The translations under genes and the position numbers were made by a program. A DNA stretch of 18,722 nt, taken from positions 1-18,722 of the forward strand of contig CAYZYO010000040.1 in the NCBI GenBank assembly GCA_964482585.1, written 5' to 3'. Source of the DNA: CAYZYO01 sp964482585 (GTDB lineage: Bacteria; Bacillota; Syntrophomonadia; Syntrophomonadales; Syntrophomonadaceae). Positions 7,739 through 13,818 of the stretch are shown piece after piece (within the stretch, counting starts at the first letter, position 1; each line of letters opens with the position of its first letter). The notes beneath the pieces were generated by a model, which was given only the letters and a program-made list of their open reading frames with translations, made no database searches and was not told the DNA's origin.

Positions 7739-7863
7739 TTATAATAGCACTTAGTTTCTAATTTGTCTCTGCAAAATCTATATATTTTATAAAAGTGGGT
7801 ATTTTTCGAAGAAAAATTATGTGATAAGTGGATGACTTTAGTATAGGCTAAAGGGCTTAATAT

Positions 7864-8715
7864 CTACCTTTTCCACCTGTGCAATGCAGTATAGGCTGTT
7901 TTAACAATTTCATGAGGTATTCCCTCGTATAAACCTCCTGATGAACCAAAAATATAGCCGGGATAGCTGCTCCAGCCAGTTAAAAGTTCATTTACTTCCT
8001 TTTTAACCTGCTGAAAACTCTTCATTCCGACCGTATCTTCAAATTCGTAGTTTCCCCAAAATACCCAGTCTTTCAACACATCATGGGGTAGAGTATCTAT
8101 CCTTATACCTGCTGAAGGCTGCAGGCTTTGTACTCCCCAGAATCCAGTTGCCTTGAGGGATAAAATAATATCAAGGATATTGCCATCAGAATGGAAAATA
8201 AATGGAACCTCATTACAGCCCAGTCTTTGCAAAAATCGAGTTAAAAGCGGAAAGTAATAATTATTTAAAAATTCTGGTGATACTAACATTCCTTTTTTTC
8301 CGGCCAGATCGTCTGCTATTATTATTCCTTCACATCCAGCATCCAAAGCCTGAAAAACCAACTCATATCCCTGGTTAACCAGGCCTTTCATGATCACCCC
8401 GGCTTCGGCTGGTTTGTTTACTATCAAATATGCCATATCCGGCCAGCCCAATTTATTTGCCATTAAAGTAAATGGCCCTTGAGTGAGACCGAAACTAAAA
8501 TAGCCCTGCTGGTACCAGTAATACCACCTGTTTTCTGATTTACCGGCATCTATTTTTAATGTTACCAGATCAGTGTTTAAGTAAGCCAGTACAGATTCCA
8601 GGCTGTCTTCATTAAACTGGTTAATAAACCCATCCGTGAGTAAAACTTCTCCTGCAGGGGGCCTTGCAATTCTTTGTCTATTGAGAGCCGCCCAGACTTT
8701 TTGATAACCCTTCAT
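7864..8715 (-). CDS. Uroporphyrinogen decarboxylase (URO-D) family protein, possible methyltransferase
   Basis: This cytosolic TIM-barrel protein belongs to the URO-D superfamily, which includes heme-pathway decarboxylases and the MtaA/MtbA/CmuA-type corrinoid:coenzyme methyltransferases. The C-terminal two thirds show family segments: EGIIIADDLAGKKGMLVSPE, VPFIFHSDGNILDII, GVQSLQPSAGIRIDTL and a closing GSSGGLYEGIPHEIVKTAY. Its 283 aa are shorter than the usual ~340, mostly at the N-terminus. AGAGG stands 7 nt before the ATG. There is no hem gene, corrinoid protein or reductive activase nearby, so it is an orphan, and heme synthesis is the less likely role. In anaerobic Firmicutes such orphans are usually suspected to act on methylated compounds. 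The substrate cannot be inferred from the window. Confidence 0.75.
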   Translation of the reverse strand: MKGYQKVWAALNRQRIARPPAGEVLLTDGFINQFNEDSLESVLAYLNTDLVTLKIDAGKSENRWYYWYQQGYFSFGLTQGPFTLMANKLGWPDMAYLIVNKPAEAGVIMKGLVNQGYELVFQALDAGCEGIIIADDLAGKKGMLVSPEFLNNYYFPLLTRFLQRLGCNEVPFIFHSDGNILDIILSLKATGFWGVQSLQPSAGIRIDTLPHDVLKDWVFWGNYEFEDTVGMKSFQQVKKEVNELLTGWSSYPGYIFGSSGGLYEGIPHEIVKTAYTALHRWKR

Positions 8716-8783
8716 TCTGTTACCTCTTTTATGTTTTATCCACCCAGCTGCAAATTCTCCAGATAGATAGTCCTAGGGCTTTA

Positions 8784-8813
8784 TTCCTATTATATATAAA
8801 TTTCTATTAGGAA
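8784..8813 (-). promoter_or_regulatory. Dyad overlapping a candidate promoter for the UroD-family gene
   Basis: TTCCTATTA on the left and TAATAGGAA-like sequence (TCTATTAGGAA) on the right make an imperfect inverted repeat of 30 bp. A TATAAT on the minus strand (8794-8789) lies within it, about 75 bp upstream of the UroD-family start. No good -35 is seen. It could be an operator over the promoter, but AT-richness makes chance dyads likely. Confidence 0.3.
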
Positions 8814-8827
8814 ATTAGTAGTATTTT

Positions 8828-8836
8828 TGATATAAT
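8828..8836 (+). promoter_or_regulatory. Extended -10 promoter for the small plus-strand transcript
   Basis: TGATATAAT is a perfect extended -10 element (TGnTATAAT), with a second overlapping TATAAT at 8836-8841. No clear -35 is visible, which is normal for extended -10 promoters. A short dyad, AAACA (8843-8847) and TGTTT (8852-8856), lies right at the expected transcription start and could be an operator. Confidence 0.45.
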
Positions 8837-8880
8837 ATAATCAAACAAATATGTTTCCATTTTTTTAGGAGGTTTTGTCT

Positions 8881-9018
8881 ATGCCTTACCTGAGACGCAC
8901 TTTCAGTTTATTAAAAATTTTTAGTATATATATGGACTCTGATAATAGATTCTATTATCAGCTTTTTTTTTCACCTAAACCCCGGCGGTTATTTTCCAAT
9001 TTCAGGCAACATAAATAG
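8881..9018 (+). CDS. Small ORF (45 aa) with an intrinsic terminator inside its coding region
   Basis: I do not recognise this product. A near-perfect AGGAGG (8867-8872) sits 8 nt before an ATG, following an extended -10 promoter. The frame encodes MPYLRRTFSLLKIFSIYMDS at its start and continues to a basic tail (about residues 32-45: PKPRRLF, then SNFRQHK) before TAG at 9016-9018. A 9-bp hairpin with nine T residues (8939-8971) lies over codons 20-30, and no in-frame stop occurs before it. If the terminator works, most transcripts end within the frame and the message is non-stop. That arrangement is known for ribosome-rescue factors such as E. coli ArfA and B. subtilis BrfA, but I see no sequence similarity to them. 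Alternatively this is a small RNA of ~130 nt or the head of a decayed gene. No plus-strand gene follows, so it is not a leader for anything in the window. Confidence 0.35.
   Translation: MPYLRRTFSLLKIFSIYMDSDNRFYYQLFFSPKPRRLFSNFRQHK
8939..8971 (+). terminator. Intrinsic terminator of the small plus-strand transcript
   Basis: CTGATAATA (8939-8947) and TATTATCAG (8953-8961) pair perfectly around a 5-nt loop and are followed by one C and nine T residues (8963-8971). The T-run is only on the plus strand, so it serves that direction. The stem is AT-rich, but the long T-tract makes termination likely. Confidence 0.72.
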
Positions 9019-9058
9019 GGGTAAGTTATATATAAATGTTAATAACGGGTTTTTATTT

Positions 9059-10126
9059 TCACCCCTGTTCTAACTTGGTTTCCTCCAGGTTAGTATTAAA
9101 TACTTTCATAGATGGAGCTATCTCGATATTATCATTTAATATACACCCACTGGCTATTACTGCTCCCATGTTAATAATTGTTGAATTCCCCGCATGGCAG
9201 TTGTTCCCCAGTATACACCTATCTAAAACAGCCTTTGGGCTGACAACAGTATTATTCCAAATTACACAATCACGAATAATTGCATTCGAGTCTATCCTGC
9301 AGCCTGACCCGATTACTACATGGCCTTTCACTTCGGCTTTTTCCTCAATAACCGTATTTTTTCCCAATAGTATATTAGCACCGGGTAATCGTTTAGTTCT
9401 TCCATATTTTTTTACCTTAACTTTCTCCTGCAAAATATCAATATTAGCCTGGCGGTAGGTGTCAATATTACCAATATCACACCAGTAATCACTAATTGGC
9501 ACTCCATAAAACGGAGCTCCTATTTTAACCAGGTGCGGAAAAACCTGTTTGCCAAAATCATAAAACTGCCTAACCGGTATATATTTAAATATTTCCGGTT
9601 CGAAAATATAAATACCGGTATTTGCCCTTTTGCTCAAGGCTTCTTGAGGTCGCGGCTTTTCCTGGAACTTCTGTATTTTACCATAATCATCAGTAATCAC
9701 TATCCCGAAGTGTTCTACATCATCTACTTCTTTAAGGGCTATAGTAGCTAAAGCACCGTTTTTTCGATGAGTAGCAACTAATTGGGTAAGGTCTATATCG
9801 GTTAAAGCATCACCACTAATAACGACAAATGTTTCATCTAAAAACCATTCACAGTTTTTTACCCCCCCGGCAGTTCCCATTAGTTCCTCCTCTAAAGAAT
9901 ACTGCAGGTTTACTCCGAACTCACTTCCATCACCAAAATAATCACTTATCATCCGGGAATGGTAGTGCAGATTAGATATTAAATCGTTTATTTCATGTCT
10001 TTTTAACAACTCTATGATAATATCCATTAAAGGTTTATTAGCAACTGGTATCATTGGTTTTGGTATATTCATTGTCAAAGGCATAAGTCTTGAGCCTACT
10101 CCTGCTGCCATTATCATCGCTTTCAT
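9059..10126 (-). CDS. Sugar-phosphate nucleotidyltransferase with left-handed beta-helix domain (mannose-1-phosphate guanylyltransferase-like)
   Basis: This enzyme activates a sugar 1-phosphate with an NTP to give an NDP-sugar for surface polysaccharide. The N-terminal nucleotidyltransferase domain (about 1-235) has the signature AAGVGSRLMPLT, IPKPMIPVANKP with the phosphate-contacting lysine, LMGTAGGVKN, the metal-binding SGDALTDID, FQEKP and WCDIGNIDTYRQAN. The C-terminal part (about 245-345) shows hexapeptide-like repeats (GHVVIGSGCRIDSNAIIRDC and later copies) of a left-handed beta-helix. This two-domain form resembles the short relatives of bacterial Mpg/GMP pyrophosphorylases, which lack the phosphomannomutase-like tail. 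I start at the ATG at 10126 (355 aa) with GGGAGG 9 nt upstream; the longer frame from 10174 would begin upstream of its own likely promoter. It stands alone with no other sugar gene nearby, so the sugar and nucleotide are unproven. Confidence 0.88.
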   Translation of the reverse strand: MKAMIMAAGVGSRLMPLTMNIPKPMIPVANKPLMDIIIELLKRHEINDLISNLHYHSRMISDYFGDGSEFGVNLQYSLEEELMGTAGGVKNCEWFLDETFVVISGDALTDIDLTQLVATHRKNGALATIALKEVDDVEHFGIVITDDYGKIQKFQEKPRPQEALSKRANTGIYIFEPEIFKYIPVRQFYDFGKQVFPHLVKIGAPFYGVPISDYWCDIGNIDTYRQANIDILQEKVKVKKYGRTKRLPGANILLGKNTVIEEKAEVKGHVVIGSGCRIDSNAIIRDCVIWNNTVVSPKAVLDRCILGNNCHAGNSTIINMGAVIASGCILNDNIEIAPSMKVFNTNLEETKLEQG

Positions 10127-10162
10127 AATATAATACCTCCCATAATGAAAACTCTTTTTGTT

Positions 10163-10171
10163 AATATACCA
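10163..10171 (-). promoter_or_regulatory. Candidate extended -10 promoter of the nucleotidyltransferase gene
   Basis: On the minus strand, TGGTATATT (10171-10163) fits the TGnTATAAT pattern with one mismatch. It lies about 37 bp before the ATG, leaving a leader of roughly 30 nt that carries the ribosome binding site. No clear -35 is present. Confidence 0.4.
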
Positions 10172-10217
10172 CAAAACAGTAATTTAAAAAGTTCTACTAG
10201 CTCTTTTTGTGGTGCCA

Positions 10218-10245
10218 TTTGAGCCGTTTTGCATAATTCAAAAAT
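10218..10245 (+). repeat. Dispersed TGAGAGTTTT repeat, copy 2
   Basis: The core GTTTTGCATAATTCAAAAAT is the same as in the copy at 18661-18688 except for one base (CATAATT against CATGATT). The first part reads TTTGAGCC rather than ATTGAGAG. It lies 90 bp upstream of the nucleotidyltransferase start. Confidence 0.6.
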
Positions 10246-10303
10246 GATGTTACCGAAAAATCCTGTTTACTATAAAAATCGGATATATGAAGATAACACC
10301 CCC

Positions 10304-10381
10304 CCGTAGAGGCGGCTTCAGCCGCCGCCATGATTCGATTAGGTAAACATGGCACCACCGCGACTGAAGTCGCGGCTACGG
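10304..10381. repeat. REPIN-like element: two inverted REP-type palindromes in a long hairpin
   Basis: The element is bounded by CCGTAG (10304-10309) and CTACGG (10376-10381). Inside are the palindrome GGCGGCTTCAGCCGCC (10311-10326), an inner stem GCCATG (10327-10332) with CATGGC (10348-10353), and a second palindrome CGCGACTGAAGTCGCG (10359-10374) in inverted orientation. The whole 78-bp unit can fold as one long hairpin or as two small ones. Paired inverted REPs of this kind are called REPINs and are usually mobilised by RAYT (Y1-type) transposases; no such gene is in the window. It is not associated with a T-run, so it is not a terminator. Confidence 0.78.
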
Positions 10382-10460
10382 ATAAATGGGAAAAAACGGA
10401 TGGGGTGGAATATAGATAGGAAGAGGGGAAATACGGATAGAGGGAGAGAAACGGATTAAG
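10378..10460 (+). repeat. Degenerate ~18-bp purine-rich tandem repeat
   Basis: ACGGAT recurs at 10378, 10396, 10433 and 10451, with spacings of 18, 37 and 18. The 37-bp gap itself splits into ACGGATGGGGTGGAATAT and a 19-bp unit beginning AGATAGG. This gives about five degenerate units, almost all purine on the plus strand. The first unit overlaps the end of the REPIN-like element. Confidence 0.5.
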
Positions 10461-10461
10461 A

Positions 10462-10504
10462 TTTTAAAACAACAAACACCCCTGATTGTATAAACCAGGG
10501 GTGT
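10462..10504 (-). terminator. Intrinsic terminator of the ilv-leu-cim operon
   Basis: On the minus strand, ACACCCCTG (10504-10496) pairs perfectly with CAGGGGTGT (10484-10476) around an 11-nt loop. TTTGTTGTTTT follows (10475-10465). It lies 16 bp after the cimA stop codon and marks the end of the operon. Confidence 0.88.
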
Positions 10505-10520
10505 AAGAAATGAAGACTCT

Positions 10521-12104
10521 TTATAAGTCAAGGTACTGTTTCATTAGCATGTAATTGATACTGTCTACTATAGCCTGCCAGGAGGCTTCAATAATATTTT
10601 CAGAAACCCCCACTGTGCTCCATTTTGCCGTTTTATCAGCAGATTCAATCAGTACTCTAACCCTGGCTGCTGTCCCTTTATTGCCATTAAGAACTCTGAC
10701 TTTATAATCACTAAGATACATTTCATTTATACTAGGATAAATCTCAAGTAAAGCCTTGCGCAGAGAATTATCAAGAGCATTAACTGGTCCGTCTCCTTCA
10801 GCAGCTGTGTGGAAAGTCTTATCCCCGACAGTTACTTTTATCACTGCTTCCGCAGTTATTTCTCCATCTTCATTTTTTTCCAGGATTATTTTCAAATTTT
10901 TCAATTGAAAGAATTCTTCATACTGTCCAAAGGCTTTTCTTAAAAACAGCTCCAGGGAAGCATCGGCTCCCTCAAACTGTAAACCCTGGTTTTCTAATTC
11001 TTTTATTTGTTTTATAACTTTACGGGTTTCCGCATCGTAACTATTAACATCGATATTTAATTCCCGGGCTTTGTAAAGAAGATTAGATAGCCCTGAAAGC
11101 TCAGATACCAGAACCCGGCGATGATTGCCTACTTCTTCAGGGTCTATATGCTCGTAGGTTAAAGAATCTTTCAATAATGCACTTACATGGATTCCACCTT
11201 TATGAGCAAATGCCCCATGGCCTACAAAAGGCTGGTTGTTATAATGAGGCATATTAGCTATCTCACTTACATAACGGGAAGCCTGGCTTAAATGTTTAAG
11301 TTTTCCTTCCGGCAGCACCTTTTTCCCCATTTTAATCTCCAGGTTGGATATTACCGAGCAAAGATCAACATTTCCACAGCGTTCACCATAACCATTTATA
11401 GTCCCCTGTACCTGTGTACACCCCATTCTCACAGCTACTAAAGAGTTGCTTACAGCACATCCGGAATCATTGTGAGCATGGATTCCCATAGGAGTATTTA
11501 TAAAACCTTTAACATTTTCGATTACACTTTCAATTTCCCATGAAAGCATCCCCCCATTAGTATCACAGAGTATCAACCAGTCAGCACCGGCATCAGCAGC
11601 TGTTTGCAGCACTTTCAAGGCATAACCGGTATTATTTTTATATCCATCAAAAAAGTGCTCGGCATCAAATATTACTTCTAATCCTCTGCCTTTCAGAAAA
11701 GACACCGTATCTTCAATCATACTAAGATTTTCCTCTAAAGAAGTTTCTAAAGCCCGCAGGACATGAAAATCCCAGGTTTTACCAAATATTGCGACCGTAT
11801 TAACCCCTGATTCTAAAAGGGCTTTTATATTGCTGTCTTTTTTGGCAGGTATTCCCGGCTTTCTGGTTGAACTGAAGGCTGTTATCCGTGAATTCTGTAA
11901 ATCCAGTTCCTTAACCTGCCGGAAAAACTCTAAATCTTTGGGATTGCTCCCGGGCCAACCACCTTCAATATAAGACACACCTAAAAAATCAAGCCTTTGG
12001 GCAATCTTGAGTTTGTCATCTACAGAAAAGGACAGCCCTTCTCCCTGAGCACCGTCACGGAGAGTAGTATCATATACTAAAACATCTAGTGTTTTATTCC
12101 CAAT
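10521..12104 (-). CDS. cimA: (R)-citramalate synthase, apparent ATT start
   Basis: CimA condenses pyruvate with acetyl-CoA to (R)-citramalate, the entry to threonine-independent isoleucine synthesis. The DRE-TIM barrel has DTTLRDGAQGEG (residues 12-23), GIHAHNDSGCAV with the metal-binding histidines, GYGERCGNVDL and HKGGIHVSA. A C-terminal LeuA-type allosteric domain follows (FHTAAEGDGPVNAL onward). The cimA-specific SYIEGGWPGSNPKD and PFVGHGAFAHKGG favour CimA over LeuA. With standard starts the frame opens only at a GTG at 11978 and would lack 42 residues, including the catalytic motif. The frame extends upstream without a stop to ATT at 12104-12102, placed 7 nt after AAGGAGG, giving 527 aa. 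A TTG one base downstream is in another frame and stops after a few codons. Either ATT is used, or one A is missing from the AAAA run at 12092-12095. It is the last gene of the operon. Confidence 0.92.
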   Translation of the reverse strand: MGNKTLDVLVYDTTLRDGAQGEGLSFSVDDKLKIAQRLDFLGVSYIEGGWPGSNPKDLEFFRQVKELDLQNSRITAFSSTRKPGIPAKKDSNIKALLESGVNTVAIFGKTWDFHVLRALETSLEENLSMIEDTVSFLKGRGLEVIFDAEHFFDGYKNNTGYALKVLQTAADAGADWLILCDTNGGMLSWEIESVIENVKGFINTPMGIHAHNDSGCAVSNSLVAVRMGCTQVQGTINGYGERCGNVDLCSVISNLEIKMGKKVLPEGKLKHLSQASRYVSEIANMPHYNNQPFVGHGAFAHKGGIHVSALLKDSLTYEHIDPEEVGNHRRVLVSELSGLSNLLYKARELNIDVNSYDAETRKVIKQIKELENQGLQFEGADASLELFLRKAFGQYEEFFQLKNLKIILEKNEDGEITAEAVIKVTVGDKTFHTAAEGDGPVNALDNSLRKALLEIYPSINEMYLSDYKVRVLNGNKGTAARVRVLIESADKTAKWSTVGVSENIIEASWQAIVDSINYMLMKQYLDL

Positions 12105-12160
12105 TTATTGTCCTCCTTATTCATCAATTACTTAATTCTATAATTCTATTTTAGAATAAT

Positions 12161-12188
12161 AACTTCTTATTTTAAACTTCTTATTTTT
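12161..12188. repeat. 14-bp tandem duplication across the leuB stop codon
   Basis: AACTTCTTATTTTA (12161-12174) is followed directly by AACTTCTTATTTTT (12175-12188), with one mismatch. The copies span the last codons and stop of leuB, so the duplication shaped the C-terminus (IRSLK). It probably arose by replication slippage. Confidence 0.6.
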
Positions 12189-13246
12189 TCTGTCACCATA
12201 TCTCCCATTTGAACAGTATTAAGCGGTTTGCTTCCTTCCCCAGCTAAATCCGGGGTCCGGTAACCTTCTTTTAAAACGCTGTTAACCGCCTTTTCAATTA
12301 AACCCGCTTCTTCTTCCAGGTTAAATGAATACCTGAGCATCATAGCCGCAGATAAAATAGTTGCCAGGGGATTAGCTTTATTTTGGCCGGCTATATCGGG
12401 AGCACTTCCATGTGACGGCTCATAAAGCCCAACCTTTCCACCGATAGAGGCACTAGGCAGCATCCCTATAGAACCAGTTAACATTGCAGCCTCATCGGTT
12501 AGTATGTCACCAAACATGTTTTCAGTTACAATTACATCAAACTGTCCAGGGTATCTGATTAACTGCATAGCACAATTATCTATATACATATGATTCGTCT
12601 CAATCTCAGGATAATCATTTGCCAGGTCATTTACACACTCTCGCCACAGTCTTGATGTCTCAAGAACATTAGCTTTATCTACTGAGCATAGTTTATGTTT
12701 TCGTCTCCGGGCTGTTTCGTAGGCAAAACGAACGATTCTCTCTATTTCATAGGTTGAATAGGTTAATACATCGGTTGCTTTTTCTCCTCCATCAGCAGTT
12801 TTCTCCCGGCTCTTTTCTCCAAAATATAATCCTCCGGTAAGTTCTCTAATGACCATAATATCAACCCCTTTAATTACATCTTCTTTAAGGGTTGACGCAT
12901 ATAATAACCCGGGAAAAAGTATACAGGGGCGTAGATTGGCAAATAACTCCAATTGCTTTCTTAAAGGAAGCAGTGCACCTACTTCCGGTCGTAAAGGAAC
13001 AGGTAGATTATCCCATTTAGGTCCCCCTATAGCCCCTAATAATACGGCATCAGATTCCTTGCACAGGCTTATCGTCTCATCAGGGAGAGGGTGTCCTACT
13101 GCATCATAAGCAGCTCCACCAATCAATGCTTCCGAAAACTCAAACTGGTGCCCATATACCTCAGCAATGGCTCCCATGGCTTTAATAGCTTCAGGTACTA
13201 TCTCTACTCCTATACCATCTCCAGGAAGTACCGCTATTTTATACAT
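12167..13246 (-). CDS. leuB: 3-isopropylmalate dehydrogenase
   Basis: LeuB oxidises and decarboxylates 3-isopropylmalate in leucine synthesis and, in the citramalate route, erythro-3-methylmalate to 2-oxobutyrate. Visible family marks are IAVLPGDGIGVEIVPEAI at the N-terminus, GAIGGPKWDN, FANLRPC, VIRELTGGLYFGE, the catalytic tyrosine in that strand, VDKANVLETSRLWR with the catalytic lysine, MYIDNCAMQLI, ENMFGDILTDEAAML for metal binding, and EPSHGSAPDIAGQNKANP for the cofactor. The length of 359 aa is normal. I prefer the ATG at 13246 because AAAGG lies 9 nt upstream; the ATG at 13255 directly abuts that site. The gap to leuD is about 21 bp. In this operon its main role may be isoleucine, because leuA is broken. 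Confidence 0.96.
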   Translation of the reverse strand: MYKIAVLPGDGIGVEIVPEAIKAMGAIAEVYGHQFEFSEALIGGAAYDAVGHPLPDETISLCKESDAVLLGAIGGPKWDNLPVPLRPEVGALLPLRKQLELFANLRPCILFPGLLYASTLKEDVIKGVDIMVIRELTGGLYFGEKSREKTADGGEKATDVLTYSTYEIERIVRFAYETARRRKHKLCSVDKANVLETSRLWRECVNDLANDYPEIETNHMYIDNCAMQLIRYPGQFDVIVTENMFGDILTDEAAMLTGSIGMLPSASIGGKVGLYEPSHGSAPDIAGQNKANPLATILSAAMMLRYSFNLEEEAGLIEKAVNSVLKEGYRTPDLAGEGSKPLNTVQMGDMVTEKIRSLK

Positions 13247-13267
13247 TAACTCCATCCTTTCTATAAA

Positions 13268-13756
13268 TTACACTTTATCCTTAACATAATTAATTAGACC
13301 ACCCTTTCCCATAATTTCCTGCATGAACTCTGGAAAGGGAATAGCCTGGAAAATCTCTTTAGTACTTAAATTTCTGATTTTTCCTGTTTCCAGTTCAACT
13401 TCTATTTCGTCACCTTCACTTATAGCATCAACTGCCTCTGGAGATTCAAGTATAGGCAGTCCAGTATTAATACAGTTCCGGTAGAATATACGGGCAAACG
13501 ACCTGGCTATTACACATGATACCCCGGCACCCTTAATAGCTATAGGTGCATGTTCCCTGGAACTCCCGCAGCCAAAATTCTTATCGGCAACAATAATATC
13601 ACCCTGTTTAACTTTATCAGGAAATTCGTCATCTGCATCCTCCATACAATGTTTAGCTAATTCCAGAGGATCGAAAGTATTTAAATAACGTGCCGGGATA
13701 ATAGCGTCAGTATCTATGTCAGCACCAAACTTGTGTACCTTGCCACATAATCTCAT
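13268..13756 (-). CDS. leuD: 3-isopropylmalate dehydratase small subunit
   Basis: LeuD is the small (swivelling) subunit of isopropylmalate isomerase. With LeuC it isomerises 2- to 3-isopropylmalate and, in the citramalate pathway, citramalate to 3-methylmalate via citraconate. The short 162-aa form starts GKVHKFGADIDTDAIIPARY, which carries the substrate-specificity loop. It then shows FGCGSSREHAPIAIKGAG, the hallmark of aconitase domain 4, and ends with FPEFMQEIMGKGGLINYVKD. This short LeuC/LeuD pair is the type shared with archaea and clostridia rather than the long E. coli type. GAGGAGAG stands 6 nt before the ATG. The gap of 62 bp to leuC contains nothing notable. Confidence 0.96.
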   Translation of the reverse strand: MRLCGKVHKFGADIDTDAIIPARYLNTFDPLELAKHCMEDADDEFPDKVKQGDIIVADKNFGCGSSREHAPIAIKGAGVSCVIARSFARIFYRNCINTGLPILESPEAVDAISEGDEIEVELETGKIRNLSTKEIFQAIPFPEFMQEIMGKGGLINYVKDKV

Positions 13757-13818
13757 AATGAACTCTCCTCATATTGTTTTTTGCAACCAGAAAATAGTTT
13801 TTACACTATGATCTCGGG

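Larger units (their letters stand above)
8716..9058. other. Divergent spacer with a small plus-strand transcription unit
   Basis: The stretch separates the UroD-family gene from the nucleotidyltransferase. It holds an imperfect dyad with a minus-strand TATAAT (8784-8813), an extended -10 on the plus strand (8828-8836), a ribosome binding site with a 45-codon frame (8881-9018), and a strong terminator hairpin inside that frame (8939-8971). From 9019 to 9058 I see nothing definite. Confidence 0.6.

Noticed and set aside
7803..7825. ATTTTTC-TTC-GAAAAAT hairpin after the UroD-family gene
   Set aside because: The stem is nearly all A/T and no T-run follows in the direction of transcription, so I do not call it a terminator.
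9036..9458. 140-codon plus-strand frame opposite the nucleotidyltransferase
   Set aside because: It is antisense to the beta-helix repeats of a clear gene, with no ribosome site and no recognisable domain.
10381..10470. CRISPR-like array
   Set aside because: The direct repeats are short, degenerate and contiguous with no spacer pattern, so they fit a minisatellite rather than CRISPR.
12138..12157. ATTCTATTTTAGAAT dyad between leuB and cimA
   Set aside because: A short 6-bp A/T stem without a T-run. It would not stop transcription, and cimA follows with a strong ribosome site.
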